NCBI RefSeq assembly: GCF_019623905.1
Contig: NZ_CP069370.1
Location: forward strand, 2,480,001-2,544,000
Direction: 5' to 3'
Length of the DNA: 64,000 nt
From: Neotabrizicola shimadae
GTDB taxonomy: Bacteria; Pseudomonadota; Alphaproteobacteria; Rhodobacterales; Rhodobacteraceae
Part shown: piece by piece, positions 35,834-44,729 of the stretch
Position numbering within the stretch: the stretch's first letter is position 1
How the letters are laid out: every line of letters starts with the position of its first letter
Position numbers and translations under genes: made by a program
The notes under the pieces: model-generated
The model's database searches: none
What the model saw: only the letters and a program-made list of their open reading frames with translations
What the model was told of the DNA's origin: nothing

Positions 35834-35853
35834 ACTGGTGGAGCAGAGGGGGA
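35834..35853 (+). repeat. Left attachment repeat (tRNA-Ala 3' fragment)
   Basis: ACTGGTGGAGCAGAGGGGGA is identical to 60493-60512. Eighteen of its bases are the 3' end of tRNA-Ala including CCA. No other part of a tRNA is present here, as expected for an att site left by integration. Confidence 0.88.
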
Positions 35854-36215
35854 GAGGCATTCCCTTGCCTTAACCCTTTGCTTTTCAGTAGCTTAACCCC
35901 ACTGATCACGTTCGATGTAACCAAGTTTGTATACCAAAGCAAGGGTTGTTTCCCGAGTTCAGGTTGGTGCTGCTGGAGGCGTTGGATAGCCGCTCTGGAG
36001 GGGCCACGGGAAAGATCCGCCGGATCTTTCCGGCGGAGCGACTCCTTTTGGATGGACGGGTTCGTTCTCGGCGCGGGATTCACTTGCGCTAGGAAGGCGC
36101 GGTGGAAGCTGGCCTTTGCCGCGGCTAGGAGCTTGCTGGAGCGGCTTTTTCTTGGGTGGTTAGTGGGAGTGGTGCCCTCAGTGTGAACGGGGCTGTACGG
36201 CCCCATTTGGATAGG
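35854..36215. other. Non-coding left end of the island
   Basis: No credible gene is seen in this stretch. It contains a perfect 10-bp hairpin, GGAAAGATCC / GGATCTTTCC with a GCC loop, at 36009-36031. Its bases are less GC-rich than the flanking chromosome near 35.9 kb. It probably holds integrase arm sites or relics of the element's end. Confidence 0.5.
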
Positions 36216-37346
36216 TCAGCCCCCGATGGGCTGCACCGGAATATCATTCCTGCTAGGGTCGAAGATGAAGTTGAAGGTCCCGTTCGGAAGAGGCACCTCG
36301 GCGATCCCACAGCGGGAGATCGCCCGAACCGCCGTGGTGTACACGTCTTGGGCCTCCCAATAGTCCAACCGGTTCGGATCGCTGGCGCCTTCAGGTCCCA
36401 AGGGCTTCGCTCCTGGTCCGGTGACGCCCGCGAGCTCAAGCCTGCTGATGTCGATCCGGTTGCCAATGACAACGACTTTCACCGCGATGCCGCCCTTCCC
36501 GAAGAACCGTGCCAGACTGTCTCCTGTCCGGTCCTGCTCGTTCTGTATCCAACCGTAAGCGCCCCGGATCGCACCCATCCAGCAGTCCATCAGGGCGCTG
36601 GTGTTGATCGTATCGGAGACGCGAGACTGAACCGGAGCGACCTCCATCGGCACAGCGGCAACTGTTACGTCAGTCGGACTGGATGCGGCATCGTTGGGTT
36701 CGGCACTCAACGAAGCGGTCGGTTGGCTGGCGTTCCCTGCCGACTTCTTAGCTACCTGGGCCTGATCGGGCAGGTTGTACATCAGGATGCCCAATCCGAT
36801 GACACCAAGCACGGTATAGCCAAGGACCTTCTCCGAACGAGAAGGCTCGCTCCGCTTACCCTTTGGCAAGGTCGGCTGTTCCGATCGAACCGGGGGTTCC
36901 AGTAGCGCACTTGCGCGCGCCGCCTCCAACGCCGACGCCAGGGCATCAGCGGCGGGCACCGAGAGCGTCATTGTGTTGAAGGCTGTACCTGCCCGAACAA
37001 CAACTCGTCCCGGCTCCTGCTCAACTTGTTCGATTTTGTCTAGTGGCACGGAGCGGACGAACCTGGACAAGGCAGCGTGGTAGACAAGCCGCCGATCTGT
37101 GACGATCACGCTGCGTCCCGCCCAAGCCGCGTAGGCCCACCCGCTGATGTGCACAGCAATCGCCAAGAGCACATAGGCTTTGCCTTGCGTACTGGGTTCC
37201 AGCAGCAAGGGCAGCCCGAGCATGTACAGCGGCGCAGCGAGCAAATTCCACCCGACAAGCGAAAGCCTCGACCACCGTGTCACGTAGAGGGGGGCCTCCC
37301 CTTCGCCAAGCACACTCACGAAATCGGCTGAACCTGACGCACCCAT
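36216..37346 (-). CDS. Membrane protein with bacterial PH-like domain, unknown function
   Basis: The 376-residue product has two N-terminal membrane segments (LVGWNLLAAPLYMLGLPLLL and AYVLLAIAVHISGWAYAAW), then a PH-like (bPH_2, YdbT-type) domain with SVIVTDRRLVYHAALSRFVRSVPLDKIEQVEQEPG. A third membrane segment (VLGYTVLGVIGLGILMYNL) leads to an outer domain with single Cys residues near CWMGAI and SRCGIAEV. I do not recognise the outer domain. It is divergent from an XRE regulator inside the island. No clear ribosome site precedes the ATG. Confidence 0.7.
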   Translation of the reverse strand: MGASGSADFVSVLGEGEAPLYVTRWSRLSLVGWNLLAAPLYMLGLPLLLEPSTQGKAYVLLAIAVHISGWAYAAWAGRSVIVTDRRLVYHAALSRFVRSVPLDKIEQVEQEPGRVVVRAGTAFNTMTLSVPAADALASALEAARASALLEPPVRSEQPTLPKGKRSEPSRSEKVLGYTVLGVIGLGILMYNLPDQAQVAKKSAGNASQPTASLSAEPNDAASSPTDVTVAAVPMEVAPVQSRVSDTINTSALMDCWMGAIRGAYGWIQNEQDRTGDSLARFFGKGGIAVKVVVIGNRIDISRLELAGVTGPGAKPLGPEGASDPNRLDYWEAQDVYTTAVRAISRCGIAEVPLPNGTFNFIFDPSRNDIPVQPIGG

Positions 37347-37406
37347 TCGAACCCATTAAGAACATTTTGTTCTCTTTGATGATACCCGCATCGTACATGG
37401 AGTGAA

Positions 37407-37805
37407 GTGGGAAAACCGAACAGTACGTTCGGGATGGACATCTTTGCCAAGAACCTCAAAGCGCGTGCGGCCCAGCTTGGAATCTCGAATGCCGAGGCAG
37501 CGCGGCTGTGCGGCCTGGACGAGCGGCGATATGCCAACTACGCCAACGACCAGCGCGAACCGGACCTCGTTACGCTGGTCAAGATCGCCCGTGTCCTGAA
37601 CATTTCCGCGGACGAGCTCTTGGGCATGGCCGATCCGAGACCGCAAACCGAGAGGACGCAGCTACTTGACCGCCTGAACGTGGCCGCCGCTGCGCTGACA
37701 GATCATGAGCTGCGAACCATCGTGACCCAGACTGAAGCGCTAGCCATCCCGCGACCAAAGAAGACAGGAAAGCAAGTGCCCACTTCAACAAGCGGATCGA
37801 ATTAG
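37407..37805 (+). CDS. XRE-family transcriptional regulator
   Basis: The 132-residue product has an HTH_XRE domain (FAKNLKARAAQLGISNAEAARLCGLDERRYANYANDQREPDLVTLVKIARVLNISADELLGM) and a short C-terminal tail. The GTG at 37407 has GGAGTGAA upstream and is preferred; an ATG at 37434 would remove nine residues. It is probably the regulator of the divergent PH-domain gene or of an element function. Confidence 0.85.
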   Translation: MGKPNSTFGMDIFAKNLKARAAQLGISNAEAARLCGLDERRYANYANDQREPDLVTLVKIARVLNISADELLGMADPRPQTERTQLLDRLNVAAAALTDHELRTIVTQTEALAIPRPKKTGKQVPTSTSGSN

Positions 37806-37995
37806 TCGCGCCGCGGAGCCACCTCCGTCACGCTGCCACGTACTGAGCGACCAGAACGCGGTTGACGCGGATGCCGTCCCTGCGCGCTGTGCAGGTTCGC
37901 GCTAGTCGGCCGCGTGCGGTTGAAGCGCAACTACGGCCCACTGCGGACGGTCAGCCTAGGTGAGGTGGCAACGGCAATTGCCACAAAGCAGCCTT

Positions 37996-39045
37996 TCACC
38001 GCCGCTTCGCCATCATCCAGATGAAGAACACCCCGCCGATCAGGCCGGTGACGACGCCGATCGGCACGTCCTCGGGTGCCATGACGACACGGGCAGCGGC
38101 ATCGGCCAAGATCAGGAAGACCGCCCCGGCGAAGGCCGAGGCTGGCAGCACCTGGGCATTGTCGCCGCCCACGACCAGCCGCACCAGATGCGGCATCATC
38201 AGGCCGACAAATCCGATCAGGCCGGAAAAGGCCACCATCACCCCGGTGACAAGGGCGGCGGCGACAAAGACGGTCAGGCGGAAGCGGCCGACCTCGACCC
38301 CGAGACTGGCGGCGGTCTCGTCGCCCAGGCTCATGGCGTTCAGCCGCCCGGCCTGCGCCCAAAGCCAGAGGCCGCAGGGGACGAGCACCGCCACCGGCCA
38401 GATCAGGTGGTTCCATTGCGCAAGGCCAAGCCCGCCCAGCATCCAGAACACGACGGTATGCGTGGCACGCGGATCGCCGAGGAAGATCAGGATGTTGGCG
38501 CAGGCCATGATGACAAAGCTGACTGCGACCCCCGCCAGAACCAGCCGGTCGGCGCTGCTGGCCCCGGCCAGTTGGGCCACGCCCAGCACCATGACGGTCG
38601 CGACGAGCGCCCCGCCAAAGGCCATCAGCGGCACGGTCAGAAGGCCAAGGAACAGTCCGGTGTGCATCAGCGCCGCAACCGCACCAAAGGCCCCGCCGGA
38701 CGAGATGCCCAACAGATGCGGGTCCGCCAGCGGGTTGCGAGTCACCGATTGCAGCGCCGCCCCGACAAGGCCAAGCCCCGCCCCGACCAGCCCCGCCAGC
38801 ACCACCCGGGGAAAGCGGATCTCCCAGACGATGTTGGCACGACCGGCGTTCCAGTCCGGGGTGACCACGCCCGGCAGGATGCGGTCCAGGGCGACGCCCC
38901 AGACCGTGCTCAAGGGAATGGCCACCGCCCCCACTGACACCGCAACGACGGCCGATATGAGCAGCACCGCGGCCGCCGCAAGGGCGATGCCGGTGCCGGT
39001 ACCGATCTTGCGGGTTAGCGATGCGGGGGCGGCGGCGTCAACCAT
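37996..39045 (-). CDS. Cobalamin-type ABC transporter permease (FecCD/BtuC family)
   Basis: The 349-residue product has about ten membrane helices and the FecCD signatures RFPRVVLAGLVGAGLGLVGAALQSVTRNPLADPHLLGISSGGAFGA, LAGVAVSF and GLIGFVGLMMPHLVRL. It forms the inner-membrane channel for a metal-chelate substrate. It is the last gene of an operon headed by a cobalamin riboswitch, which argues for vitamin B12 or another corrinoid. It starts three bases after the binding-protein stop. Confidence 0.88.
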   Translation of the reverse strand: MVDAAAPASLTRKIGTGTGIALAAAAVLLISAVVAVSVGAVAIPLSTVWGVALDRILPGVVTPDWNAGRANIVWEIRFPRVVLAGLVGAGLGLVGAALQSVTRNPLADPHLLGISSGGAFGAVAALMHTGLFLGLLTVPLMAFGGALVATVMVLGVAQLAGASSADRLVLAGVAVSFVIMACANILIFLGDPRATHTVVFWMLGGLGLAQWNHLIWPVAVLVPCGLWLWAQAGRLNAMSLGDETAASLGVEVGRFRLTVFVAAALVTGVMVAFSGLIGFVGLMMPHLVRLVVGGDNAQVLPASAFAGAVFLILADAAARVVMAPEDVPIGVVTGLIGGVFFIWMMAKRR

Positions 39046-39048
39046 GGC

Positions 39049-39981
39049 CTATTGCCCCCAGAAGCCCGCGACCAGCTTTTCCACCGCCTTGATGTTGCGG
39101 GGGCCTGGCGTCGCCTCGACATATTCCAGAACGACGAAGCGGTCGTTCTTCACCGCGTCGATATTGGCGAAGGCCGGGTTCTCTTTCATGAAGGCAATCT
39201 TCTGCTCGGCCGTGACATCGCCGTAGTTCACGATGACCACGACCTCGGGGTTGCGCTCCACCACCGGTTCCCAGCCGATCTCGGCCCAGCTTTTTTCCAG
39301 GTCGGACATGATGTTGACCCCGCCCGCCGCTTCGATCAGCGCGGTCGGCATGGCATAGGCGCCGGCGGTGAAGGGCGCCTCTTCGCCGCTGTCATAGACG
39401 AAGACGCGCAAGGGAGCGCTACGGTCCACGCCCGACGTCACTTCCTCAAGCCGCGCCTTCCAGCCTGCGACCAGATCCTGCGCCTTGGCCTCGACCCCGA
39501 AGATGGTCCCCAGGTTCAGGATGTCGTTGTACATGTCATCCATGCTGGACCTGGCCTTCGGGCCGATGTGGATGCAGCTTTCGGTCAGCTCGTAGGTCTT
39601 GATGCCCAAGGGTTCCAGCGTCTCGGGCGTGACCTCGCCACCGACCTTCATGCCGTAGTTCCAGCCGGCGAAGAAGAAGTCCGGCTCGGCGCCGGCCAGC
39701 ACTTCCTTGGTCGGATACTTGGCCGACAGTTCCGGCAGTTCGGCCACGCCCGCGCGCATTTCCTCGTCCAGCGTCTTCCAGCCGGAGATGCCGGTATAGC
39801 CAACCATCTGGTCGCGTAGGCCCAGGACCAGCATCATCTCGGTCAGGTTCACGTCGTTCGAGATGGCGCGGGTGGGGGCAGCGTCGAAAGTCACCTCGCG
39901 GGCGCAGCTTTTCACGGTGACAGGGTAGGCAAGCGCCGAGGAGGCAGACAGAAGGAAGGCGGCAAGCGAAAGACGGATCAT
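39049..39981 (-). CDS. Cobalamin-type ABC transporter substrate-binding protein (BtuF/FecB-like)
   Basis: The 310-residue product has a signal peptide (MIRLSLAAFLLSASSALA) and a type III periplasmic binding fold with the long central helix (SMDDMYNDILNLGTIFGVEAKAQDLVAGWKARL). Motifs include RAISNDVNLTEMMLVLGL and VFVYDSGEE. It should bind a corrinoid in the periplasm, judged by the riboswitch at the head of the operon. AAGGA precedes the ATG at 39981. Confidence 0.86.
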   Translation of the reverse strand: MIRLSLAAFLLSASSALAYPVTVKSCAREVTFDAAPTRAISNDVNLTEMMLVLGLRDQMVGYTGISGWKTLDEEMRAGVAELPELSAKYPTKEVLAGAEPDFFFAGWNYGMKVGGEVTPETLEPLGIKTYELTESCIHIGPKARSSMDDMYNDILNLGTIFGVEAKAQDLVAGWKARLEEVTSGVDRSAPLRVFVYDSGEEAPFTAGAYAMPTALIEAAGGVNIMSDLEKSWAEIGWEPVVERNPEVVVIVNYGDVTAEQKIAFMKENPAFANIDAVKNDRFVVLEYVEATPGPRNIKAVEKLVAGFWGQ

Positions 39982-39997
39982 CTTGGGGTCCTTTGGA

Positions 39998-40771
39998 TCA
40001 GAGGTGGAAGGAAAAGCGCGGGGCATCGCCGGTGCGGTCGATGCGCGCACGCACGTTGAAGGCCTGGGCGAGCGTCGCCTCGGTCAGGGCCATTTCGGGT
40101 GGGCCGTCGGCCAGGATGCGGCCTTCACGCAGGATCAGCATGCGCTCGGCAAATTCGGCGGCCAGGGTCAGGTCATGCAAAGTGGCAATGACGGTCAGGC
40201 CAAGACCCTTCAGCAGCGCCAGAAGCTCCAGCTGGTGGCGGATATCCAGATGGTTCGTCGGCTCGTCCAGCACGATCACGCGCGGCTGTTGGGCCAGCGC
40301 ACGGGCAACCATGACCCGTTGGCGTTCCCCGCCCGACAGCGTGCCGAAAGCGCGGCCGGCCATGCCGGCCAGGCCCATCCGCAAAAGGGCGGCCTCGATG
40401 ATCGCGGCGTCCTCGCCTCCGGGCGTGGACAGACCCGCGCCCCAACCTCGCCGATGCGGAAGGCGGCCAAGCGCCACGATCTGCCGGGCGGTCAGCGCGA
40501 AATCGGTGGGTTGTTCCTGCAGCACGGCGGCAAGCTGGCGCGCAGCCTCGGGTGCGCCCATCAGCCAGATATCCTTGCCCATCAGCCGCACGGTGCCCCG
40601 GCGCGGCGCCTGGTGGCGATAGATCAGCCGCAGAAGCGAGGATTTCCCGGCCCCGTTCGCCCCGCAGATCGCCATGATCTGACCCTGTGGCACGGCAAAG
40701 CTGATGTCGGCAAGGATGTCGGGCCGCCCTTTCGGGCCCCAGGCGACGCCGGAAAGCTCAACCGCGTTCAC
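39998..40771 (-). CDS. Cobalamin-type ABC transporter ATP-binding protein (BtuD-like)
   Basis: The 257-residue product has Walker A GANGAGKSS, Q-loop region VLQEQPTDF, signature LSGGERQRV, Walker B VIVLDEPTNHLD and the switch His in TLHDL. It powers the importer. The start is GTG at 40771, with GAAGGGGC upstream. It lies 25 bp after the DUF1636 gene and 16 bp before the binding-protein gene. Confidence 0.9.
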   Translation of the reverse strand: MNAVELSGVAWGPKGRPDILADISFAVPQGQIMAICGANGAGKSSLLRLIYRHQAPRRGTVRLMGKDIWLMGAPEAARQLAAVLQEQPTDFALTARQIVALGRLPHRRGWGAGLSTPGGEDAAIIEAALLRMGLAGMAGRAFGTLSGGERQRVMVARALAQQPRVIVLDEPTNHLDIRHQLELLALLKGLGLTVIATLHDLTLAAEFAERMLILREGRILADGPPEMALTEATLAQAFNVRARIDRTGDAPRFSFHL

Positions 40772-40796
40772 TGGATCGCCCCTTCGCGAGTGACGA

Positions 40797-41219
40797 TCAT
40801 CGCCGCGGGAATCCGCGCCAGCGTGTTGTCGCAAAGCCGCGGGGGCAATCACGTCCAGACATCCAGCCGTCCTCCAACGCTGCGTAAAGGCGCGAGAACT
40901 CGACCAGATCGTCAATCGGCTGGGCCGGGTCGATGTCGCCGAAGAGCCAGGTCGCCTTGGCATTGGCCCGCCAGCCGACGACACAGGGCCCGCCGTGTTC
41001 GGGCACGCAGCCTGCAAGACAGGCGGTGCCCGACACCTCGAATTCGTCACCAAGGCCCGCCGCCGCGATGGCCGCTCGCAGCTTCTTCAGAAGGGCAAAG
41101 CCCGGCGCGCAACTGCTGCTCTTGTGCTTGCAGGCCTTGCAGACCAGAATCTGATGCGGCGCGGATTGCGCCACGGAATAGGCAGGTGCGCTCACCGGCC
41201 GCCGCGGTTGATCGTCCAT
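40797..41219 (-). CDS. DUF1636 Cys-rich protein
   Basis: The 140-residue product has CKACKHKSSSCAPG near residue 28 and CLAGCVPEHGGPCVVGW near residue 70, six cysteines in a pattern like thioredoxin-fold 2Fe-2S or metal-binding proteins (DUF1636). The function is unknown, but the family occurs with cobalamin and metal genes. It is the first gene after the cobalamin riboswitch. GGAG precedes the ATG at 41219. Confidence 0.82.
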   Translation of the reverse strand: MDDQPRRPVSAPAYSVAQSAPHQILVCKACKHKSSSCAPGFALLKKLRAAIAAAGLGDEFEVSGTACLAGCVPEHGGPCVVGWRANAKATWLFGDIDPAQPIDDLVEFSRLYAALEDGWMSGRDCPRGFATTRWRGFPRR

Positions 41220-41257
41220 CGAAGTCTCCTTCCGGGGCACCCCGCCCGGTGGTTGCT

Positions 41258-41462
41258 GACGTCGATGGCAGGTCTCCTGACTCACGGGTCTGGGCTTGCC
41301 CCACCTTCCCAGCCTTCGTGTCCAAACACGTATGGCCAGTGGCATCGGGGGTCGCTCGCCGCTTACAGTTGCGGGGGCAGTCACGGATTTGGCGGCTGAT
41401 GCCTACACCACACCGTATTCCCTTTTCACCCGGCCGCGCGTGGTTTGGCCGGGAACCATCAG
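41258..41462 (-). promoter_or_regulatory. Cobalamin riboswitch
   Basis: Read on the minus strand, the leader contains the conserved blocks in order: GGGTGAAAAGGGAA, GACTGCCCCCGCAACTGTAA (core near 41359-41382), GGGAAGGTGGGG, and AGTCAGGAGACCTGCC (the B12 box, 41267-41283). It lies 40 bases before the DUF1636 start and should repress that gene and the BtuDFC-like genes when cobalamin is plentiful. Confidence 0.95.
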
Positions 41463-41564
41463 TCGCGAACATGCAGTCGTCGACAGGCCGGATCAAGTCC
41501 TGTTCCGACCGGACAAAACCGCCGAACGACATTGCACCCTCTTTTGATTCGCGCTAGATCAAAG

Positions 41565-41577
41565 GTTATAGTATAAC
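41565..41577. promoter_or_regulatory. Zur-like operator and promoter upstream of COG0523 gene
   Basis: GTTATAGTATAAC is a 13-bp palindrome around a central G. It overlaps a candidate -10 (TATAGT at 41567-41572) that lies 17 bp from TTGATT (41544-41549). A near-identical sequence is at 51251-51263. AT-rich palindromes of this kind are typical Zur sites. The expected transcript would have only about 13 bases before the ATG and no ribosome site. Confidence 0.75.
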
Positions 41578-41592
41578 ATAACAGAACGAACC

Positions 41593-42807
41593 ATGCCCTC
41601 CAGCCAGCAAGATCCCCGCCTTCCCGTCACCGTCCTGTCCGGCTTTCTCGGGGCCGGGAAGACAACCCTATTGAACCACGTGTTGAACAACCGCGACGGA
41701 CGCCGGGTCGCCGTGATCGTCAACGACATGTCCGAGGTGAACATCGACGCCGACCTGGTGCGCGAAGGGGCAGAGCTGAGCCGGTCTGAAGAAAAACTGG
41801 TCGAAATGACCAACGGCTGCATTTGCTGCACTCTGCGCGACGACCTTCTGACCGAGGTGCGGCGGCTGGCCTCCGAAGGTCGCTTTGACTACCTCCTGAT
41901 TGAAAGCACAGGGATCGCCGAGCCTTTACCGGTAGCGGCGACCTTCGACTTCCGTGACGAAAGGGGTGTCAGTCTCTCCGATGTTGCGCGACTTGATACG
42001 ATGGTGACGGTCGTGGATGCGGTGAACCTGCTCAAAGACTTCTCCAGCCACGATTTCCTGGCCGACCGGGGCGAAAGCCTTGGTGATCAGGACAACCGCA
42101 GCCTCGTGAACCTGCTGACCGAGCAGATGGAATTCGCCGATGTCATCGTGCTGAACAAGGTCGCGGACGCCACGCCTGCGCAGGTCGATGCCGCCCGCAA
42201 GATCGTTCGCGCCCTGAACCCCGACGCGCGCGTGATCGAGACCAGCCATTCCCGCGTGAATCCGGACGACATCTTCGACACCGGGCTCTTCGACTTTGAC
42301 GAGGCGCATACCCACCCGATGTGGGCCAAGGAGCTGTACGGTTTTGCCAATCACACGCCGGAAACCGAGGAGTATGGCATTTCCTCTTTCGTCTACTACG
42401 CCCGCGAGCCCTTCCACCCGGCGAAGATCCATGCCGTCCTGAACGGCCCGCTGCCGGGTGTGATCCGCGCAAAGGGGCATTTCTGGATCGCCACCAGGCC
42501 CGACTGGGTGGCCGAGTTCAGCCTGGCGGGTGCGATGTCCTCGGTCACGCCCCTGGGGCGCTGGTGGGCCAGCGTTCCGGCCGAGCGGCTGCCCAAGCAC
42601 CCCGACGCGCAAGCCGAAATTGCCTCGAAATGGGCCGAACCCTGGGGCGATCGGCGGCAAGAGATCGTGTTCATCGGGGCGGGCTTGGATCGTGAGGCGA
42701 TCTGCGCCGCGCTGAATGGGGCTTTGATGACAAGTTGCGACTTCACCCCGCAAGCTTGGCGCAACCTGCCTGACCCCTTCCCGCAATGGGGTGCGAAAGC
42801 CGCATGA
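41593..42807 (+). CDS. COG0523 (CobW/ZigA-like) metallochaperone GTPase, long form
   Basis: The 404-residue product has Walker [10 protein letters not shown], the metal motif [14 protein letters not shown], the guanine motif NKVAD and a C-terminal CobW_C domain with [10 protein letters not shown]. Long COG0523 proteins of this type under Zur control deliver zinc to essential enzymes in zinc shortage. A Zur-like operator lies 15 bp before the ATG. Its stop overlaps the start of the DUF1826 gene (ATGA). Confidence 0.9.
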   Translation: MPSSQQDPRLPVTVLSGFLGAGKTTLLNHVLNNRDGRRVAVIVNDMSEVNIDADLVREGAELSRSEEKLVEMTNGCICCTLRDDLLTEVRRLASEGRFDYLLIESTGIAEPLPVAATFDFRDERGVSLSDVARLDTMVTVVDAVNLLKDFSSHDFLADRGESLGDQDNRSLVNLLTEQMEFADVIVLNKVADATPAQVDAARKIVRALNPDARVIETSHSRVNPDDIFDTGLFDFDEAHTHPMWAKELYGFANHTPETEEYGISSFVYYAREPFHPAKIHAVLNGPLPGVIRAKGHFWIATRPDWVAEFSLAGAMSSVTPLGRWWASVPAERLPKHPDAQAEIASKWAEPWGDRRQEIVFIGAGLDREAICAALNGALMTSCDFTPQAWRNLPDPFPQWGAKAA

Positions 42808-43451
42808 TCCGGGTGGTCCGCAAACCGCTTCCGCGTGCCGTCTGGGTGGCCGCCTCGGACAAGGCAGAGGGCCTTGGGCGCATTCACGATCCGGGTATTG
42901 CGGCGGCGATCTGGCGCAGATCGCGCGACCCGGGTCTTGCTGCCTGGGTCGATAGCCTCTCGCCCGAGCGCCTGCCGTGTCTGCGTCAGGCGATGTCCGT
43001 GACAGATGTCGCGGCGGCAGTTCATGCCGCTTGCGACCGGCTGGGCCTTGCGCCGTCCCCGGAGCGGGGCCTGCTTGCCACCGATGCCGCGGCGCTGGCC
43101 CTTCGGTTCGGCACGATCATGGCCACGCCCAGGGTGCAGGTCCGGCTGGACGTGATCCGGAACAATGCCTGCCACAGGTTTCACTGCGACCGGGTGGTGG
43201 CGCGGCTCTTGTGCAGCTATCGTGGCCATGGCACCGAGTTCGGCCCGGCCACCGGGCAGGCAGAGGTCACGCAGGTGCAGACTCTGGCCGCCGGCGATGC
43301 CGCGATCTTTCGCGGCACGCTCTGGCCGGGCGAGGAATGCGGCCTCCTCCACCGCTCGCCGCCCATCGCGGGAACAGGTGAGACGCGGCTGCTTATGGTG
43401 ATCGACCTGCCCGAGGATGAGGACGACTGCGACTGCGGTTTGCCGCATTAG
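42804..43451 (+). CDS. DUF1826 family protein
   Basis: The 215-residue product matches DUF1826, a family of unknown function often found beside zinc-related COG0523 genes. Notable stretches are [57 protein letters not shown] and an acidic end [11 protein letters not shown]. The cluster of His and Cys suggests metal binding. The ATG at 42804 overlaps the GTPase stop, so the two are coupled; an upstream ATG at 42786 would add six residues. Confidence 0.82.
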   Translation: MIRVVRKPLPRAVWVAASDKAEGLGRIHDPGIAAAIWRRSRDPGLAAWVDSLSPERLPCLRQAMSVTDVAAAVHAACDRLGLAPSPERGLLATDAAALALRFGTIMATPRVQVRLDVIRNNACHRFHCDRVVARLLCSYRGHGTEFGPATGQAEVTQVQTLAAGDAAIFRGTLWPGEECGLLHRSPPIAGTGETRLLMVIDLPEDEDDCDCGLPH

Positions 43452-43542
43452 CCGTTTCGGCCAGCGGATTGCCCCCAAGGCAGGAGGCCCCGTGCCGCAG
43501 GCATCTTTCCGCCACGGGCAGATGGGGCGGCGATTGGAATGC

Positions 43543-43938
43543 CTATTCTGGCTGGTAATGAAGGAAGGCGCAGGCCAGCTTGTTGCCATCTGGGTCCCGC
43601 ACATAGGCCACATAGAATGTCGGTTCGTAATGGGGCCGTGTTCCGGGTTTCCCTTCATCACTGCCGCCATGCGCAAGAGCGGCGGCGTGGAAGTCGTTCA
43701 CTTCTTTTGCCGTTTTGGCAAAGAGCGTGACCATCGTGCCGTTACCTGCGGTGGGTCGCTTGCCATCATACGGGGGGCACAGCCAAAGGCTGGACCCCTC
43801 GCCGTAAGCGTCGCCCCATCCCGCCCAGCCATCAGGCCAGTCCGGCGCGCGGTCAAGGCCAAGGCTTGAAAACACGGCGTCATAAAAGCGGATCGCCCTT
43901 GCGAGATCGCTGGTGCCGAAGGTCATGTCTAGGATCAT
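43543..43938 (-). CDS. VOC (glyoxalase/bleomycin resistance) family protein
   Basis: The 131-residue product has one glyoxalase-type fold: MILDMTFGTSDLARAIRFYDAVFSSLGL, GTMVTLFAKTAKEVNDFHAAALAHGG and FYVAYVRDPDGNKLACAFLH. Metal-dependent chemistry is possible, but the substrate is unknown. AGGA precedes the ATG at 43938. It is the last minus-strand gene after the zinc operon, 36 bp beyond it, and may be part of it. Confidence 0.85.
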   Translation of the reverse strand: MILDMTFGTSDLARAIRFYDAVFSSLGLDRAPDWPDGWAGWGDAYGEGSSLWLCPPYDGKRPTAGNGTMVTLFAKTAKEVNDFHAAALAHGGSDEGKPGTRPHYEPTFYVAYVRDPDGNKLACAFLHYQPE

Positions 43939-43974
43939 TTTGTCTTCCTTTTCTTCTGCATGTCGAGACAAGGA

Positions 43975-44460
43975 TCAGTCCTCAGAGTGGGCTCCGGGCA
44001 GTTCCCGGACCATTCCTGCAGACAACGCACCGCTCAGATCTTTGCCGGATCGGCAAAGTCTCCGGGACGAATGCCTGGGCGTATCCTGATGGGACCAAGG
44101 ACTTGGTATCCATCCCAGCACCCTTGCGTCTTGAGCGGCCACAAGGTTCAGATGCATCTGCACCGGGAGTGCGCGCAAGATCGCGATGATCCGATCAGCC
44201 ACAGCCGGTGGACCGGCATCGATCAGAATGCGCGTTTGTGCGGGTTGCGACACGACGCGCAACAGGTGCAGGCGGGGGTGCCGTTCAGGCAGGCAGCAGG
44301 TGCAGCCGGGGCCTATCAGCCAGTCAAGTGGGCTGTAGAGCTGTTCTGCAACCTCGGCGAAAATGACCGAAGGCCGCCGCGAGGAACGTGCGAGCGTGGC
44401 GAGGCACGCAAGACGGTCGGCGGCGCGGTCGCCTTCCACAAGATGGACGAAAAAGGTCAC
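43975..44460 (-). CDS. COG0523-like protein without a P-loop (hypothetical)
   Basis: The 161-residue product has no Walker A motif but carries GCTCCLP near residue 52, like the CxCC metal motif of COG0523 GTPases, and RILIDAGPPAVADRI near residue 76, like their switch strand (ILIETTGMADP). It may be a metal-binding relic or partner of the GTPases. The start is GTG at 44460, overlapping the upstream stop by four bases. The last 40 residues look less ordered. Relation to COG0523 is my inference from short motifs. Confidence 0.6.
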   Translation of the reverse strand: MTFFVHLVEGDRAADRLACLATLARSSRRPSVIFAEVAEQLYSPLDWLIGPGCTCCLPERHPRLHLLRVVSQPAQTRILIDAGPPAVADRIIAILRALPVQMHLNLVAAQDARVLGWIPSPWSHQDTPRHSSRRLCRSGKDLSGALSAGMVRELPGAHSED

Positions 44461-44729
44461 GGGCCGGGGACGCTTGAACGCAGGGATTGCACCTGCGCCT
44501 CCGTCACCTCAGCAACCGCTGTTGGAAAGCGCAAGACAAATCGGCGGCGGTCGGCGAGGGTGACGGTGACCACGGTTTCCAGATCGGGGCAGCCGGGTTC
44601 GTGGCAGGCGAGTTCGGCCAACGCGATGTGGTCCTTGTCGCCCAGGCTCATAAGGTCGGCGACCCAGCCCTTCAGCCGGGAAACCGCCTCGGCATCCGGG
44701 CGCGGGCGGCGGGAGAAAAGGCCCAGCAT
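44457..44729 (-). CDS. Small conserved-looking protein in zinc operon
   Basis: The 90-residue product begins MLGLFSRRPRPDAEAVSRLKGWVADLM and contains IALAELACHEPGCPDLETVVTVTLADRRRFVLRFPTAV. The ACHEPGCPD segment has His and two Cys that could bind metal. I do not recognise the family. Its ATG meets the WD40 stop (shared base) and its stop overlaps the next GTG, so it is embedded in the operon. Confidence 0.75.
   Translation of the reverse strand: MLGLFSRRPRPDAEAVSRLKGWVADLMSLGDKDHIALAELACHEPGCPDLETVVTVTLADRRRFVLRFPTAVAEVTEAQVQSLRSSVPGP

Noticed and set aside
35834-35853. A second tRNA-Ala gene after metG
   Set aside because: Only the last 18 bases of the tRNA are present; no acceptor 5' strand, D arm or anticodon arm follows, so it is an attachment-site fragment.
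35712-36206. Possible minus-strand gene at the island's left edge
   Set aside because: It would run across the att repeat and the metG terminator hairpin, has no domain and no ribosome site.
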